Source of the DNA: Bradyrhizobium sp. LLZ17
GTDB taxonomy: Bacteria > Pseudomonadota > Alphaproteobacteria > Rhizobiales > Xanthobacteraceae
DNA length: 64,000 bases
Assembly: GCF_041200145.1 (NCBI RefSeq)
Contig: NZ_CP165734.1
Span: forward strand, 5,933,001 to 5,997,000
Direction: 5' to 3'
The notes beneath the pieces are model-generated. The model saw only the letters and a list, made by a program, of their open reading frames with translations, was not told the origin of the DNA and did no database searches. Numbering within the stretch: position 1 is the first letter of the stretch; each line of letters opens with the position of its first letter. This document shows positions 17,549 through 25,408 of this stretch, one piece after another. The position numbers and the translations under genes were made by a program.

Positions 17549-18280
17549 TTATGGCGAGGCCACCAGCCGATAGCCGATGCCGCGCACCGCCTGAAGGAAC
17601 AGCGGATTGGCGGGGTCGTTCTCGATCTTGCGCCGCAGACGATTGATCTGCACGTCGACGGCGCGTTCATTGACGCTGCCATTGCCTGTCAGCGCGCTGC
17701 GCGGCACGGTGTCGCCCGGCGTCTCCGAGAGGATCCGCAGCATCTCGCGCTCTCGGTCGGTGAGGTGGATGACGTCCTCGCCCTGGCGCAACTCGCCGCG
17801 ATCGAGGTGATAGACGTAGGGACCGAACGCGATCTTCTCCACGGTCGCGGCCTGGGGCGGTGGGGCGGCGCGCTTGAGAATGTTGTTGATGCGCAGCGCC
17901 AGCTCGCGCGGCTCGAACGGTTTTGCCACGTAATCGTCGGCGCCGATTTGCAGGCCTTCGATGCGGCTTTCCGCTTCATGGCGCGCCGTCAGCATCACGA
18001 TCGGCACCGAGGAGGATGTCCGGATGAAGCGCGCGAGATCGAAGCCGGTTTCGCCCGGCATCATGACGTCGAGGATCAAAAGATCGAAATGCAGGCCCAG
18101 GAGCTTCGAGCGCGCATCGCCGGCGCTCGCGGCGGTGGTGACGCGATAGCCTTCGCCGGCGAGGAAGCGCGACAGCAGATCGCGGATGCGGCGGTCGTCG
18201 TCGACCAGCAGCAGATGCGGGGCATCGTCGGCGGGTTGCGCCGGCGGGCGGGCGAGCGTGGCAGCAAGCGGCACGGTCAC
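17549..18280 (-). CDS. OmpR/PhoB-family response regulator (PetR-like)
   Basis: A 243-residue DNA-binding regulator. Receiver domain: acidic pocket VDDD (26-29), phospho-acceptor D71 (LILDVMMPGETG), T98 and K120 (VAKPFEPREL). C-terminal winged helix: LTDREREMLRILSETPGDTV, then VDVQINRLRRKIENDP. Its ATG overlaps the MarR stop codon (18277-18280). Rhodobacter capsulatus petR is paired with the MarR-like petP in a similar way, which suggests this subfamily; no cytochrome bc1 genes are nearby. Confidence 0.93.
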   Translation of the reverse strand: MTVPLAATLARPPAQPADDAPHLLLVDDDRRIRDLLSRFLAGEGYRVTTAASAGDARSKLLGLHFDLLILDVMMPGETGFDLARFIRTSSSVPIVMLTARHEAESRIEGLQIGADDYVAKPFEPRELALRINNILKRAAPPPQAATVEKIAFGPYVYHLDRGELRQGEDVIHLTDREREMLRILSETPGDTVPRSALTGNGSVNERAVDVQINRLRRKIENDPANPLFLQAVRGIGYRLVASP

Positions 18281-18744
18281 TCCTTTGCGTCTTGATTGAC
18301 GTTGGCGAAGATCGTCTGCAGCACCTTGTCTGGATCCTCGCGGTCGATCATCGCGCGCAGGAAGCGCTTGACGGTGTCGGCATCCTGCGGCGCCAGCTCG
18401 GCGAGCGCCTTGGTGATCCGCGTGGTCTGGAGCCCGGCGAGCTTCTGCACCAGCGCCTCGCCCTTCGGCGTCGCATAGAGCAGGCGCTGGCGGCGATCGT
18501 TGTCGCCGGTCTTCTGCACGATGTAACCCTCGTCCAGCAGCTGCTTGAGCACGCGGCCGAGCGACTGCTTGGTGATACGCAGGACGTCGAGGAGGTCGGC
18601 GACCTTGAGACCGGGATAACGGTAGACGAAGTGGATGACCCGGTGATGGGCCCGGCCGAAGCCGAACGCCTCCAGCTCCTGGTCGGGATCGCCGACGAAG
18701 TCGCGATAGGCAAAGAACAGCAGCTCGATGATATCCCAGCGCAA
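18277..18744 (-). CDS. MarR-family transcriptional regulator (PetP-like), TTG start
   Basis: A 155-residue winged-helix regulator. The DNA-binding part is LKVADLLDVLRITKQSLGRV and the wing DNDRRQRLLYATPKGEAL. The N-terminal ELLFFAYRDFVGDPD and FGFGRAHHRVIHF are specific to the group that sits upstream of an OmpR-type regulator. The frame is open upstream only to a TGA near 18810 and has no ATG or GTG; the TTG at 18744 has GAAGGAAG at good spacing, so TTG is the likely start. The first gene of the three-gene operon. Confidence 0.88.
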   Translation of the reverse strand: MRWDIIELLFFAYRDFVGDPDQELEAFGFGRAHHRVIHFVYRYPGLKVADLLDVLRITKQSLGRVLKQLLDEGYIVQKTGDNDRRQRLLYATPKGEALVQKLAGLQTTRITKALAELAPQDADTVKRFLRAMIDREDPDKVLQTIFANVNQDAKE

Positions 18745-19148
18745 ATTGCTTCCTTCGGACGCGGCTGGCCTGGGCCCGGCGGCGTCATGAGAGGAGTCGC
18801 GAAATTTATGTCAGGCATATTGACGTATCTTGGGTCCAATGTTACAAAACGATTAGCCCGCACGAAATTTTAGATCGTTTCGCGTCGGGTGGCATCGAAG
18901 CAGGGCGGCCGGAGCGAGAGCCGGACACGTGGCGAAGGCCGACTCAGATCTACCGTGCGATTGTCGAGCGGCATTTCGGCAAAACATACTGGACTTCCGC
19001 CTTCGGCAAAAGCATGTCCTCGGCGACATGCTGGCGACGGAAACCGGCCGTAACAAGGCTGGCGGTGGTTCGGCCAGAAACCTAACTAAGCCAGCCGGCC
19101 CCGAAACAGGGCAGGCCGGCGCAGCCACCGGCAGCGGGAGCCAAGGAC
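18745..19148. promoter_or_regulatory. Divergent control region between the MarR operon and ilvE
   Basis: A 404-bp gap with no credible gene. It holds an inverted repeat GTCA-N7-TGAC at 18810-18824, 66 bp upstream of the marR start, a plausible autoregulator operator. TTGACG at 18820 followed by AT-richer sequence could be a -35 element. These are pattern matches only. Confidence 0.45.
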
Positions 19149-20231
19149 ATGAGCATGACATTCGACATCCAGCCCGCGCCCAATCCGACCTCCGAAAAGG
19201 ACCGTGTCGCCAAGCTGGTGGACCCCGGATTTGGGCGGGTCTTCACCGATCACATGGCGATCGTCCGCTACAACCAGGCCAAGGGCGGCTGGTACGAGGC
19301 GCGCGTCGAGGCCCGCGCCAATTTCCAGCTCGATCCGGCCGGCGCCGTCCTGCACTACGCGCAGGAAATCTTTGAAGGCCTCAAGGCCTACAAGCGCGAC
19401 GACGGCGGCGTGAACCTGTTCCGGCCCGACGCCAATGCGCGGCGCTTCAAGGACTCGGCCGACCGCATGGCGATGGCGCAGATGCCCGAAGACGTCTTCA
19501 TCGAAGCGGTCGAGCAGGTCGTGCGCATCGACCGCGCCTGGATCCCCGGCGGCGAGGGCAGCCTTTATCTGCGCCCCTTCATGATCGCGAGCGAGACCTT
19601 CCTCGGCGTGAAGCCGTCGTCCGAATATATCTTCGCGGTCATCGCCTCGCCGGTCGGCTCCTATTTCAAGGGCGGTCCTGCCCCGGTGTCGATCTGGGTC
19701 TCGGAGAACTATACCCGCGCCGCGGTCGGCGGCACCGGTGCCGTCAAGTGCGGCGGCAATTACGCCGCGAGCCTGCGGGCGCAGGCCGAGGCGATCCAGC
19801 ATGGCTGCGACCAGGTCGTCTTCCTCGACGCGATCGAGCGCCGCTACATCGAAGAGCTCGGCGGCATGAACGTGTTCTTCGTGTTCGACGACGGCTCGCT
19901 GTCGACGCCGCCGCTCGGCACGATCCTGCCCGGCATCACCCGCGACTCCATCATCGCGCTCGCCCGCGATGCCGGCAAGACCGTGCGCGAGGAGCCCTAT
20001 TCGCTCGAGCAGTGGCGCAAGGATGCGGCCAGCGGCAAGCTGAAGGAAGCCTTCGCCTGCGGCACCGCGGCGGTGATCTCGCCGATCGGCAAGGTGCGCT
20101 CGGTGAGCGGCGATTTCGAGATCAGCGGCGGCGCCGCCGGTCCGGTCGCCATGGGCCTGCGCAAGCAACTCGTCGACATCCAGTACGGCCGCACCAACGA
20201 TCCGCACAACTGGATCAAGAAGGTGATCTGA
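19149..20231 (+). CDS. ilvE: Branched-chain amino acid aminotransferase
   Basis: A 360-residue PLP enzyme of fold type IV that makes leucine, isoleucine and valine from their 2-oxo acids. Seen: LHYAQEIFEGLKAYKRDDGG, VKCGGNYAASLRAQAEA with the PLP lysine, EELGGMNVFFVFDDG, and GTAAVISPIGKV. The length is typical of the longer (BCAT type II) enzymes. ATG 19149 has AAGGAC close upstream; a second ATG is two codons in. It is divergent from the MarR-regulator-kinase operon. Confidence 0.96.
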   Translation: MSMTFDIQPAPNPTSEKDRVAKLVDPGFGRVFTDHMAIVRYNQAKGGWYEARVEARANFQLDPAGAVLHYAQEIFEGLKAYKRDDGGVNLFRPDANARRFKDSADRMAMAQMPEDVFIEAVEQVVRIDRAWIPGGEGSLYLRPFMIASETFLGVKPSSEYIFAVIASPVGSYFKGGPAPVSIWVSENYTRAAVGGTGAVKCGGNYAASLRAQAEAIQHGCDQVVFLDAIERRYIEELGGMNVFFVFDDGSLSTPPLGTILPGITRDSIIALARDAGKTVREEPYSLEQWRKDAASGKLKEAFACGTAAVISPIGKVRSVSGDFEISGGAAGPVAMGLRKQLVDIQYGRTNDPHNWIKKVI

Positions 20232-20261
20232 TCTGACCTCGTGTGAGGTGCGCATCCTCTC

Positions 20262-20303
20262 TCGCTCCCTCGCCCCGCTCTTGCGGGGAGAGGGAGCGGA
20301 GAA
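20262..20303. repeat. Short palindrome of the CTCCCTCGCCCCG family
   Basis: GCTCCCTCGCCCCGCTC and GCGGGGAGAGGGAGC form a near-perfect hairpin 30 bp after ilvE. There is no T-run, so it is a repeat element and not a clear intrinsic terminator. Related copies lie at 24611, 31190, 58367 and 61415. Confidence 0.65.
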
Positions 20304-20475
20304 ACCCATCGAGTGTTGCCCGCGCGCTATGGACGCGATTCCGGCCGGCTGCCATAAGCCTGCGCAACATGGTTACTCCCGAAGCAGTTGGGGGAACCAT
20401 CGAGTTGCTAACCAATTATGAACCTGTCGCTGTCTAATTGAACGAACTGGGCAGAGTACAGGGGACACGAGAACC

Positions 20476-20622
20476 ATGGCAGATCGCGGCGCACTCAAGC
20501 TGGTCGGATTCATCTTCGCAACCGCGACGTTGGCCGTGATGCTGGTCGCCGGCATGGTCGTGAAGGGCTATGCCGATGGCGGCTACACCCTGGAAGCCTC
20601 GAGCATCGACGCGAGCCGTTAA
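20476..20622 (+). CDS. Small single-span membrane protein, 48 aa
   Basis: A 48-residue protein starting MADRGALKLVGFIFATATL, with one membrane helix (about 8-30) and a short polar tail ending SSIDASR. Codon choice is third-position GC-rich like the neighbouring genes. It is downstream of ilvE and converges on another small membrane protein 32 bp away. Function unknown. Confidence 0.6.
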   Translation: MADRGALKLVGFIFATATLAVMLVAGMVVKGYADGGYTLEASSIDASR

Positions 20623-20654
20623 CAGATCGTCAACTCTTCGGGGCCGGCCTCCGC

Positions 20655-20792
20655 TCAGCGGCTATAGATCAACGCCAAAACCGCAATCGCAACAGCCAGC
20701 AATCCGACAAAGCGCAGCATGATCGTGCCGAACTGGTTCGGCGCCGGCCGCAGCGGTATCGGGTCGGTGTTGTCGGGCCGAATGCTTTGCAT
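20655..20792 (-). CDS. Small single-span membrane protein, 45 aa
   Basis: A 45-residue protein: a Pro-rich polar head (MQSIRPDNTDPIPLRPAPN) followed by one C-terminal membrane helix (IMLRFVGLLAVAIAVLALIY) and SR at the end, suggesting a tail-anchored protein. GGGGACATGTCAG precedes the ATG. No family recognised. Confidence 0.55.
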   Translation of the reverse strand: MQSIRPDNTDPIPLRPAPNQFGTIMLRFVGLLAVAIAVLALIYSR

Positions 20793-20910
20793 CTGACATG
20801 TCCCCGGGCCCCGCCGCAAAGGCTGCGGGCGCTAGGGCTTTGGTCGTTGGGAGTGGATGAACGGTTCAATGCGGCGACCTGTTAAGCCCCGCGAGGCGGA
20901 CCACATCCTC

Positions 20911-21020
20911 CGCTGTCGTGCCCCGGCTTGAGCGGGGCATCCAGTACGCCGCGGCCTCTCGGCTCAATCACAACTGTCTCGGGATACTGGATCGCCCGAT
21001 CAAGTCGGGCGATGACAGCG
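20911..21020. repeat. Long inverted-repeat element with compensating arm changes
   Basis: Arms CGCTGTC...ATCCAGTA and TACTGGAT...GACAGCG face each other over about 35 bp each. Within the arms each side also forms its own hairpin (GCCCCGGCTTGAGCGGGGC and CGCCCGATCAAGTCGGGCG). The 303-bp gap 20793-21095 holds this element and the terminator at 21036; nothing else is seen. Confidence 0.7.
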
Positions 21021-21035
21021 GGATTGTGGCGGCGG

Positions 21036-21074
21036 AATCAAAACCGCCGCGTCCCTTCCGGGAGCGCGGCGGTT
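21036..21074 (-). terminator. Intrinsic terminator for the gene at 21096-21512
   Basis: Ten-bp perfect stem AACCGCCGCG with a 13-nt loop, followed on the minus strand by TTTTGATTCC. It starts about 22 bp after the stop codon. Confidence 0.75.
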
Positions 21075-21095
21075 GGTGATGCGTAGGACTTGCGA

Positions 21096-21512
21096 TCAGC
21101 TGTTGCGCAGGCCGTCGGCGGCGCGCTTCCACTGCGAGACATTGTCGGCGATCATGCGGGTCGACTTCATCGCGGCCTGGCTGAGCTGGGCGTAGCCGGA
21201 GATCTCGCGCTGGACGCGCTGGCCCTCGGCATGGAGCAGGTCGCGCAGGCTCTCGAGCTCCGAGATCAGATTCTCGATCTCGGCGAGCGAGGTGCCGGCA
21301 ACGCGCTGAATCAGCGAATTGACGTTGGTGACGGTGGCTTCCGCGGATGCATCGAGCGCCGGCTCGGCGCTGCTCGCCGGGCGACGTAGATAGGCGATGT
21401 CATTACGGACGAAGTCGCGGATTCCGGCCTCGACTTCCGTCACGGCGGCGAGATTGCTGTCGACGGTTTCGGTCTCGGTTGCTTCAACCTTTTCCGGACG
21501 GATGGCGTTCAT
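21096..21512 (-). CDS. Helical coiled-coil protein of unknown function (phasin-like size)
   Basis: A 138-residue, cysteine-free, almost wholly helical protein. The segment ATVTNVNSLIQRVAGTSLAE and ENLISELESLRDLLHAEGQR shows heptad-like hydrophobic spacing; the N-terminus (MNAIRPEKVEATETETVD) is acidic and disordered. The start at ATG 21512 has AGGGGAACATCG upstream. Size and helicity resemble phasins, but I see no firm family signature. It is monocistronic with its own terminator. Confidence 0.65.
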   Translation of the reverse strand: MNAIRPEKVEATETETVDSNLAAVTEVEAGIRDFVRNDIAYLRRPASSAEPALDASAEATVTNVNSLIQRVAGTSLAEIENLISELESLRDLLHAEGQRVQREISGYAQLSQAAMKSTRMIADNVSQWKRAADGLRNS

Positions 21513-21698
21513 CGATGTTCCCCTGTTCGCGTTGAGCGCGAGTGTCCCCCGCACGACGATGTGTGTCAGGCCGCTGCATCAGGGCGTTGGATTTTGACGG
21601 CAACTAGGCAGAGATGCGGCAAGGGCGGACCATTCGGGGGCTTTGCCGTGGCGCGAAGTTACCAATGTCTGAATGCCGCCGCACGACGCATCTATTCC

Positions 21699-21812
21699 CT
21701 CATGGTGAGGAGCGCGCCCTTCGCGCGCGTCTCGAACCATGCAGGCGCGTATGTATGGCGCGGGCCTCGATCCTTCGAGACGCGCTCCTTTAGAGCGCTC
21801 CTCAGGATGAGG
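21699..21812. repeat. Inverted repeat with GTGAGGAGCGCG and CGCTCCTCAGGATGAG arms
   Basis: CCTCATGGTGAGGAGCGCG at the left and GCGCTCCTCAGGATGAGG at the right face each other; CGTCTCGAACCATG and GATCCTTCGAGACGCG are inner arms. It fills the gap just after the 21832-22737 gene. Confidence 0.65.
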
Positions 21813-21831
21813 GGAGAGAGATGAGCGATCC

Positions 21832-22737
21832 TCACCAGCTCTTCTTGAAGCCGGCGGTCAGGCTCTTGTTGATCGTGCCTTGCGAGGTCTCGCCGACCGA
21901 GCCGGAGACGGTGACGTTGTCGAACAGCTTCTGCTCGGCACCGACGTTGCGCAGCCATTTGTCGTCGGTGGTCGACAGCGTCTGGCCGGCAATGATGCTG
22001 GTGCCGGTATCGGTGATCTCGACCTTGGCGGACTGGTCAGTCTCGTAATTGCGGATGGTGCGGCCGGCGATTCCGGGGAGTGCGGTGGTGCCCTGCTGGT
22101 TGACGCTGTAGCCGTTCTGGAGCGTCAGCGACATGTCGCCGGACAGCGGCACCGACTTGGTCAGCGCCGCGCCGATCTTGCTCTGCTCGGAGCCCGGATC
22201 GATGCGGCCTTCCACCGCTGTCTTGTCCCACACCGAGCCCGCGCCCGGGGCGGTCGCGGCGGCCCAGGCACTGCCCGAGGATTGCGGCAGGTTGCCGCCA
22301 TTGGCGGCCTTTTCCGCCAAAAGCTCCGACATCGTGGTCGGCTCCTTCGCGACCGTCATGTCGGCGCCGATCCGTGCGTCCCAGAACGAGGAGACCGACT
22401 GCTTCACCTTCACCGCCGAGGAGCCGTTGGCATTGGCGTTGGTCGACCAGTCGATGCCGTCCTTGGCTGCGGCCTGCGCGCGCTTCTTGGCCGCGATGAT
22501 GTCGTTGAGCGTGCCGGCGTCGATCGCGAGCTGGGCCCAGTCGAGCTTGTCAACGTCGATGTCCTTGAGCACGTCGGGGTCGTTGACGTCGGCGGCATCC
22601 GCGGCCTCGGCCGCGTCGTCCGCCGCCGCGGCCGTGGGCGGAATGATCTGCGCGGAGACGGTGAGCACCGAGCCCAGGATGAATGCGGCCGCCAGCACTG
22701 GCAGCCGGGTCCAGCCAAAACCTGTCGAGAATTCCAT
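21832..22737 (-). CDS. Exported protein, possible outer-membrane barrel, unknown function
   Basis: A 301-residue protein with a signal peptide (FGWTRLPVLAAAFILGSVLT, cut after VSAQ). An Ala/Asp-rich acidic segment follows (about 35-60), then a helical segment and a C-terminal half of alternating polar/hydrophobic residues (MSLTLQNGYSVNQQ, AKVEITDTGTSIIAG) ending in KKSW. The aromatic last residue and beta-like pattern would fit an outer-membrane protein. Start at ATG 22737 with AGGA upstream; earlier in-frame codons lack a ribosome site. No family recognised. Confidence 0.65.
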   Translation of the reverse strand: MEFSTGFGWTRLPVLAAAFILGSVLTVSAQIIPPTAAAADDAAEAADAADVNDPDVLKDIDVDKLDWAQLAIDAGTLNDIIAAKKRAQAAAKDGIDWSTNANANGSSAVKVKQSVSSFWDARIGADMTVAKEPTTMSELLAEKAANGGNLPQSSGSAWAAATAPGAGSVWDKTAVEGRIDPGSEQSKIGAALTKSVPLSGDMSLTLQNGYSVNQQGTTALPGIAGRTIRNYETDQSAKVEITDTGTSIIAGQTLSTTDDKWLRNVGAEQKLFDNVTVSGSVGETSQGTINKSLTAGFKKSW

Positions 22738-22958
22738 CGTCCTGCCCGCGAGCCCAGTTCGCGCAGAGGATGCGGAACTATCATTGCGAAATTGTGGCCT
22801 TCGCCTCATCCAGAATAACGAACCAACGGGTCGCGCGAAAGCCGCGCGCCCGATTGACGAGCTTTCTCCGCGATTGCATCCGGCGGGGCTGGAGGCCAGG
22901 ACGCGTCGCGGCAGCATCAGTCGATCAGTCCCGCATTGCGGGGCCCGTTGGTGTCCCC

Positions 22959-23399
22959 TCAGCCGACGCCGGTCATCTTCGGCAGATGAATGGCGCGGCC
23001 GAGTGCCTGCTCGACCAGATCGAAGGTGTCGATCAGCACGCGCATGTTGATCAGCCGGTGCGCCCTGAACTGGGCGAACTGCGCGACCCGCAAGCTGATC
23101 GGCTTGTCGGAATCCAGCGCCGTCAGCGAATAGCGCAGCATCGAGGAGGCGGAATCGACGCCCAGCATGATGCTCTCGCGCTCGAAGCGGCGGACCTGGA
23201 AGTTGTCGGCCAGCTGGCGAATGACCTGCAGCACGGCCGCCTTGCCCTGGCGCGCGCCGAGGAACGGAAACATGTCGATCGGGCCGTAGACCGCCCAGTC
23301 GACGTCCTCGTCGATCAGGGCCTCGATATCCTCGAAATGCCGGTCGTTGATCGCGCGGTGCAACGCGCGCGAGAAACGCCAGAGGCTGTGCTCTGTCAT
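22959..23399 (-). CDS. NTF2-like (SnoaL/ketosteroid-isomerase fold) protein A
   Basis: A 146-residue cone-shaped alpha+beta protein. The NTF2-like pattern is seen as LHRAINDRHFEDIEALIDED, VDWAVYGPIDMFPFLGARQG, VLQVIRQLADNFQVRRFE and LINMRVLIDTFDLVEQ. The fold binds or isomerises small ligands; no substrate can be assigned. It shares layout with the protein encoded at 23623-24075, suggesting an old duplication. No signal peptide. Confidence 0.75.
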   Translation of the reverse strand: MTEHSLWRFSRALHRAINDRHFEDIEALIDEDVDWAVYGPIDMFPFLGARQGKAAVLQVIRQLADNFQVRRFERESIMLGVDSASSMLRYSLTALDSDKPISLRVAQFAQFRAHRLINMRVLIDTFDLVEQALGRAIHLPKMTGVG

Positions 23400-23622
23400 T
23401 TTGGGACGTCCTGGATTGGCTTTAAAAAACGAAAAACAACCCCACGCGCGGTCGGCGCTTGGGGGCTCAATTCATTAGTGTACGAACAAATAGGCGATTT
23501 CGGCCAAAACGCAAATCACGTTTTTGCAATGCACAATTGATCGCACTTTGTGAGATTTACAATAGGACCCCGTAATCTCCCGGGTCCGGTCGCCCTGGCC
23601 AGGACCTTTTCGGTGAGCGCCG

Positions 23623-24075
23623 TTATACCTCGTCCGCCGGCGCAGCCACGATCAATGGGCCGATCTCGCGCTCCAGCACCTGCTGCACCAGATCGTAGGA
23701 ATCGATGATCTCGCGGATCTGCGCGATCAGTCCGTCGCGAAATGTGTAGAACACGGCCATGTCGACCTGGATGATGCGGTCGTTGCTGCGCTTCCTGAAG
23801 AACACGTGCAGATAGGCCGCGACCGTGTCGCCCTCGGCGACGATTTGCGGCACCTCGTAGCGGGTCTCGACGTAGCGGGCCTGCACCGTGCCCCAGTATT
23901 CGCGCAGCTCGGCCTTGCCGTGGCGCGGGCCCATGTGCGTCAGCACGTCGATCGGCGCGTGGGTGAGGAAGTCGACATCATCGGTGCAGCACGCCAGCGC
24001 GGCCTCGAGATCGGCGCGGGTGATGGTGTCGAGCAGATGCAGCACGCGCCGGCGATTGAGCTTCTCGACCGTCAT
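23623..24075 (-). CDS. NTF2-like (SnoaL/ketosteroid-isomerase fold) protein B
   Basis: A 150-residue NTF2-like protein: LHLLDTITRADLEAALACCT, VDFLTHAPIDVLTHMGPRHG, AELREYWGTVQARYVETRYE, VFYTFRDGLIAQIREIIDSY and DLVQQVLE. It aligns in order with protein A (G-P-R-H-G versus G-A-R-Q-G; DSYDLVQQVL versus DTFDLVEQAL). ATG 24075 has AGAGGACGGGCGGA upstream. The two genes are 223 bp apart on the same strand and probably have separate promoters. Confidence 0.75.
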   Translation of the reverse strand: MTVEKLNRRRVLHLLDTITRADLEAALACCTDDVDFLTHAPIDVLTHMGPRHGKAELREYWGTVQARYVETRYEVPQIVAEGDTVAAYLHVFFRKRSNDRIIQVDMAVFYTFRDGLIAQIREIIDSYDLVQQVLEREIGPLIVAAPADEV

Positions 24076-24359
24076 TCCGCCCGTCCTCTTTGGCCGCGTG
24101 AGGTGCGCAACATTTGCGCGTCGCACCGGCAATCCGCAAGATCACAGGGATATTGCAGACGTATGACGCGCGAGTGCAATACCAGGTTCATGGCTGCAAT
24201 TTTCGGTTGAGAGGGCGTGCGCTTGCACGAATTCATGCAAGGTCCTGCGTCTGATGCGCGGAGCGCAGGGACTATCGCGCAATGGCGAAAGCAGCGATCG
24301 TTCGTGGAACCGCAACGCGCCTAAGCCCGTTGAGCCCTGCTATTCCTCTGGAGACCTCC

Positions 24360-24593
24360 ATGACACGTTCTTCCATCGCCCTCGCCGCCGCGCTGCTCAT
24401 GCTGGGCGCGACCTCCGCCGCCAACGCCAAGGGCTGCATCAAGGGTGCCATCGTCGGCGGCGTTGCCGGCCACTATGCCGGCCATCACGGCGTCCTCGGC
24501 GCAGCCGCCGGCTGCCTCTACGGCAGGCATCATGCCAAGGAACAGGACAAGCAGCAGCAACAGAGCCAGGTGAACGGGCAGGGCAAGCTGTAG
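24360..24593 (+). CDS. Small exported glycine-zipper-like protein
   Basis: A 77-residue protein with a signal peptide (SIALAAALLMLGATSAANA) and a mature glycine-rich region KGCIKGAIVGGVAGHYAGHH and GVLGAAAGCLYG with small-residue spacing as in glycine-zipper proteins. The tail is Gln/Lys-rich (KEQDKQQQQSQVNGQGK). GGAG precedes the ATG. Two cysteines bracket the zipper. Likely periplasmic or outer-membrane associated. Confidence 0.7.
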   Translation: MTRSSIALAAALLMLGATSAANAKGCIKGAIVGGVAGHYAGHHGVLGAAAGCLYGRHHAKEQDKQQQQSQVNGQGKL

Positions 24594-24610
24594 GGAAACT
24601 CTCACCCGCC

Positions 24611-24805
24611 GGCGGTGCGCTCCCTCGCCCCGCTCTTCGCGGGGCCGCGACGAGCTTCGCTCGCGCTGAGAGGGTTGGGGTGAGGTGCTGCGTCCGCGAA
24701 TTCGGTGAAAGACGGACTCGCGGAGACTCCCCCTCACCCGATCGCTTCGCGATCGACCTCTCCCGCATTCGCCTTCGCTGAAGCTTCGGCGGACAAGCGC
24801 GGGGC
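24611..24805. repeat. CTCCCTCGCCCCGC / CCCTCACCC repeat cluster
   Basis: GCTCCCTCGCCCCGCTCTTCGCGGGGC starts the block, and CCCCTCACCCGATCGC and its relatives follow. The 311-bp gap 24594-24904 holds this cluster and the ribosome site of the next gene; I see no coding sequence. Confidence 0.55.
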
Positions 24806-24904
24806 GAGGTAAAGGGCATCCCGCCGCACCCACGTGACCCATCTCACACCACCCGGACTCCCACCGCGGCTAACGTCATCCCCACACCATCAGGGAGATG
24901 TGCC

Positions 24905-25291
24905 ATGGCCGTCACCGCCGCCACCAGAAAGCCCCGCCTGCACAACGCGCTCGAAGGCTCTGCGCTGACCGCCATCCTCCAGAGCTTCCCGACCTTCGCC
25001 ACTGCGGCGCTGCTGCTCAAGCTGTTCGGCAATCACGACCTCGTCGGCGACCCTGGCGTCGCCGTCTTCGTCGCCGTCGCGTCGCTCGTTCACGCGGTGA
25101 TTGCGGTGACGCTCGGGCCGGAGATCCCCGCGTTGTCCAGGGTGCTCTACGAGCCGAGCTTCTTCGATTCCACCCTGTCACTCGCCGACAAGATCACCGA
25201 ATGGCGCACCCACCCGGCCGCCTCGATGCAGCTCGTCGCGATCGTGCTGATGCTGTCGGTGATGGCGGTGGTGACGGCGAGCGTGGGGTGA
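24905..25291 (+). CDS. Membrane protein of unknown function, 128 aa
   Basis: A 128-residue protein with hydrophobic helices at about 21-40 (ILQSFPTFATAALLLK), 50-72 (AVFVAVASLVHAVIAVTLGP) and 106-125 (SMQLVAIVLMLSVMAVVTAS). A polar loop contains EPSFFDSTLSLADKITEWRT. GGGAGATGTGCC is the ribosome site. No family recognised; standalone. Confidence 0.65.
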   Translation: MAVTAATRKPRLHNALEGSALTAILQSFPTFATAALLLKLFGNHDLVGDPGVAVFVAVASLVHAVIAVTLGPEIPALSRVLYEPSFFDSTLSLADKITEWRTHPAASMQLVAIVLMLSVMAVVTASVG

Positions 25292-25408
25292 GACGTTAGG
25301 AGTACGGCAGGACTAGCTCAATTGCCCACGAGAGAGGTGGGGACGATTCCCTATCAAGTTCGCCCGTAATTCAACTGATGTGAAAACGCTTGGAGCCACT
25401 CGGAATCT

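Noticed and set aside
24254..24781. 175-codon open frame over the small glycine-zipper gene
   Set aside because: It is another frame of that gene and the following repeat; the 77-residue frame has the signal peptide and ribosome site.
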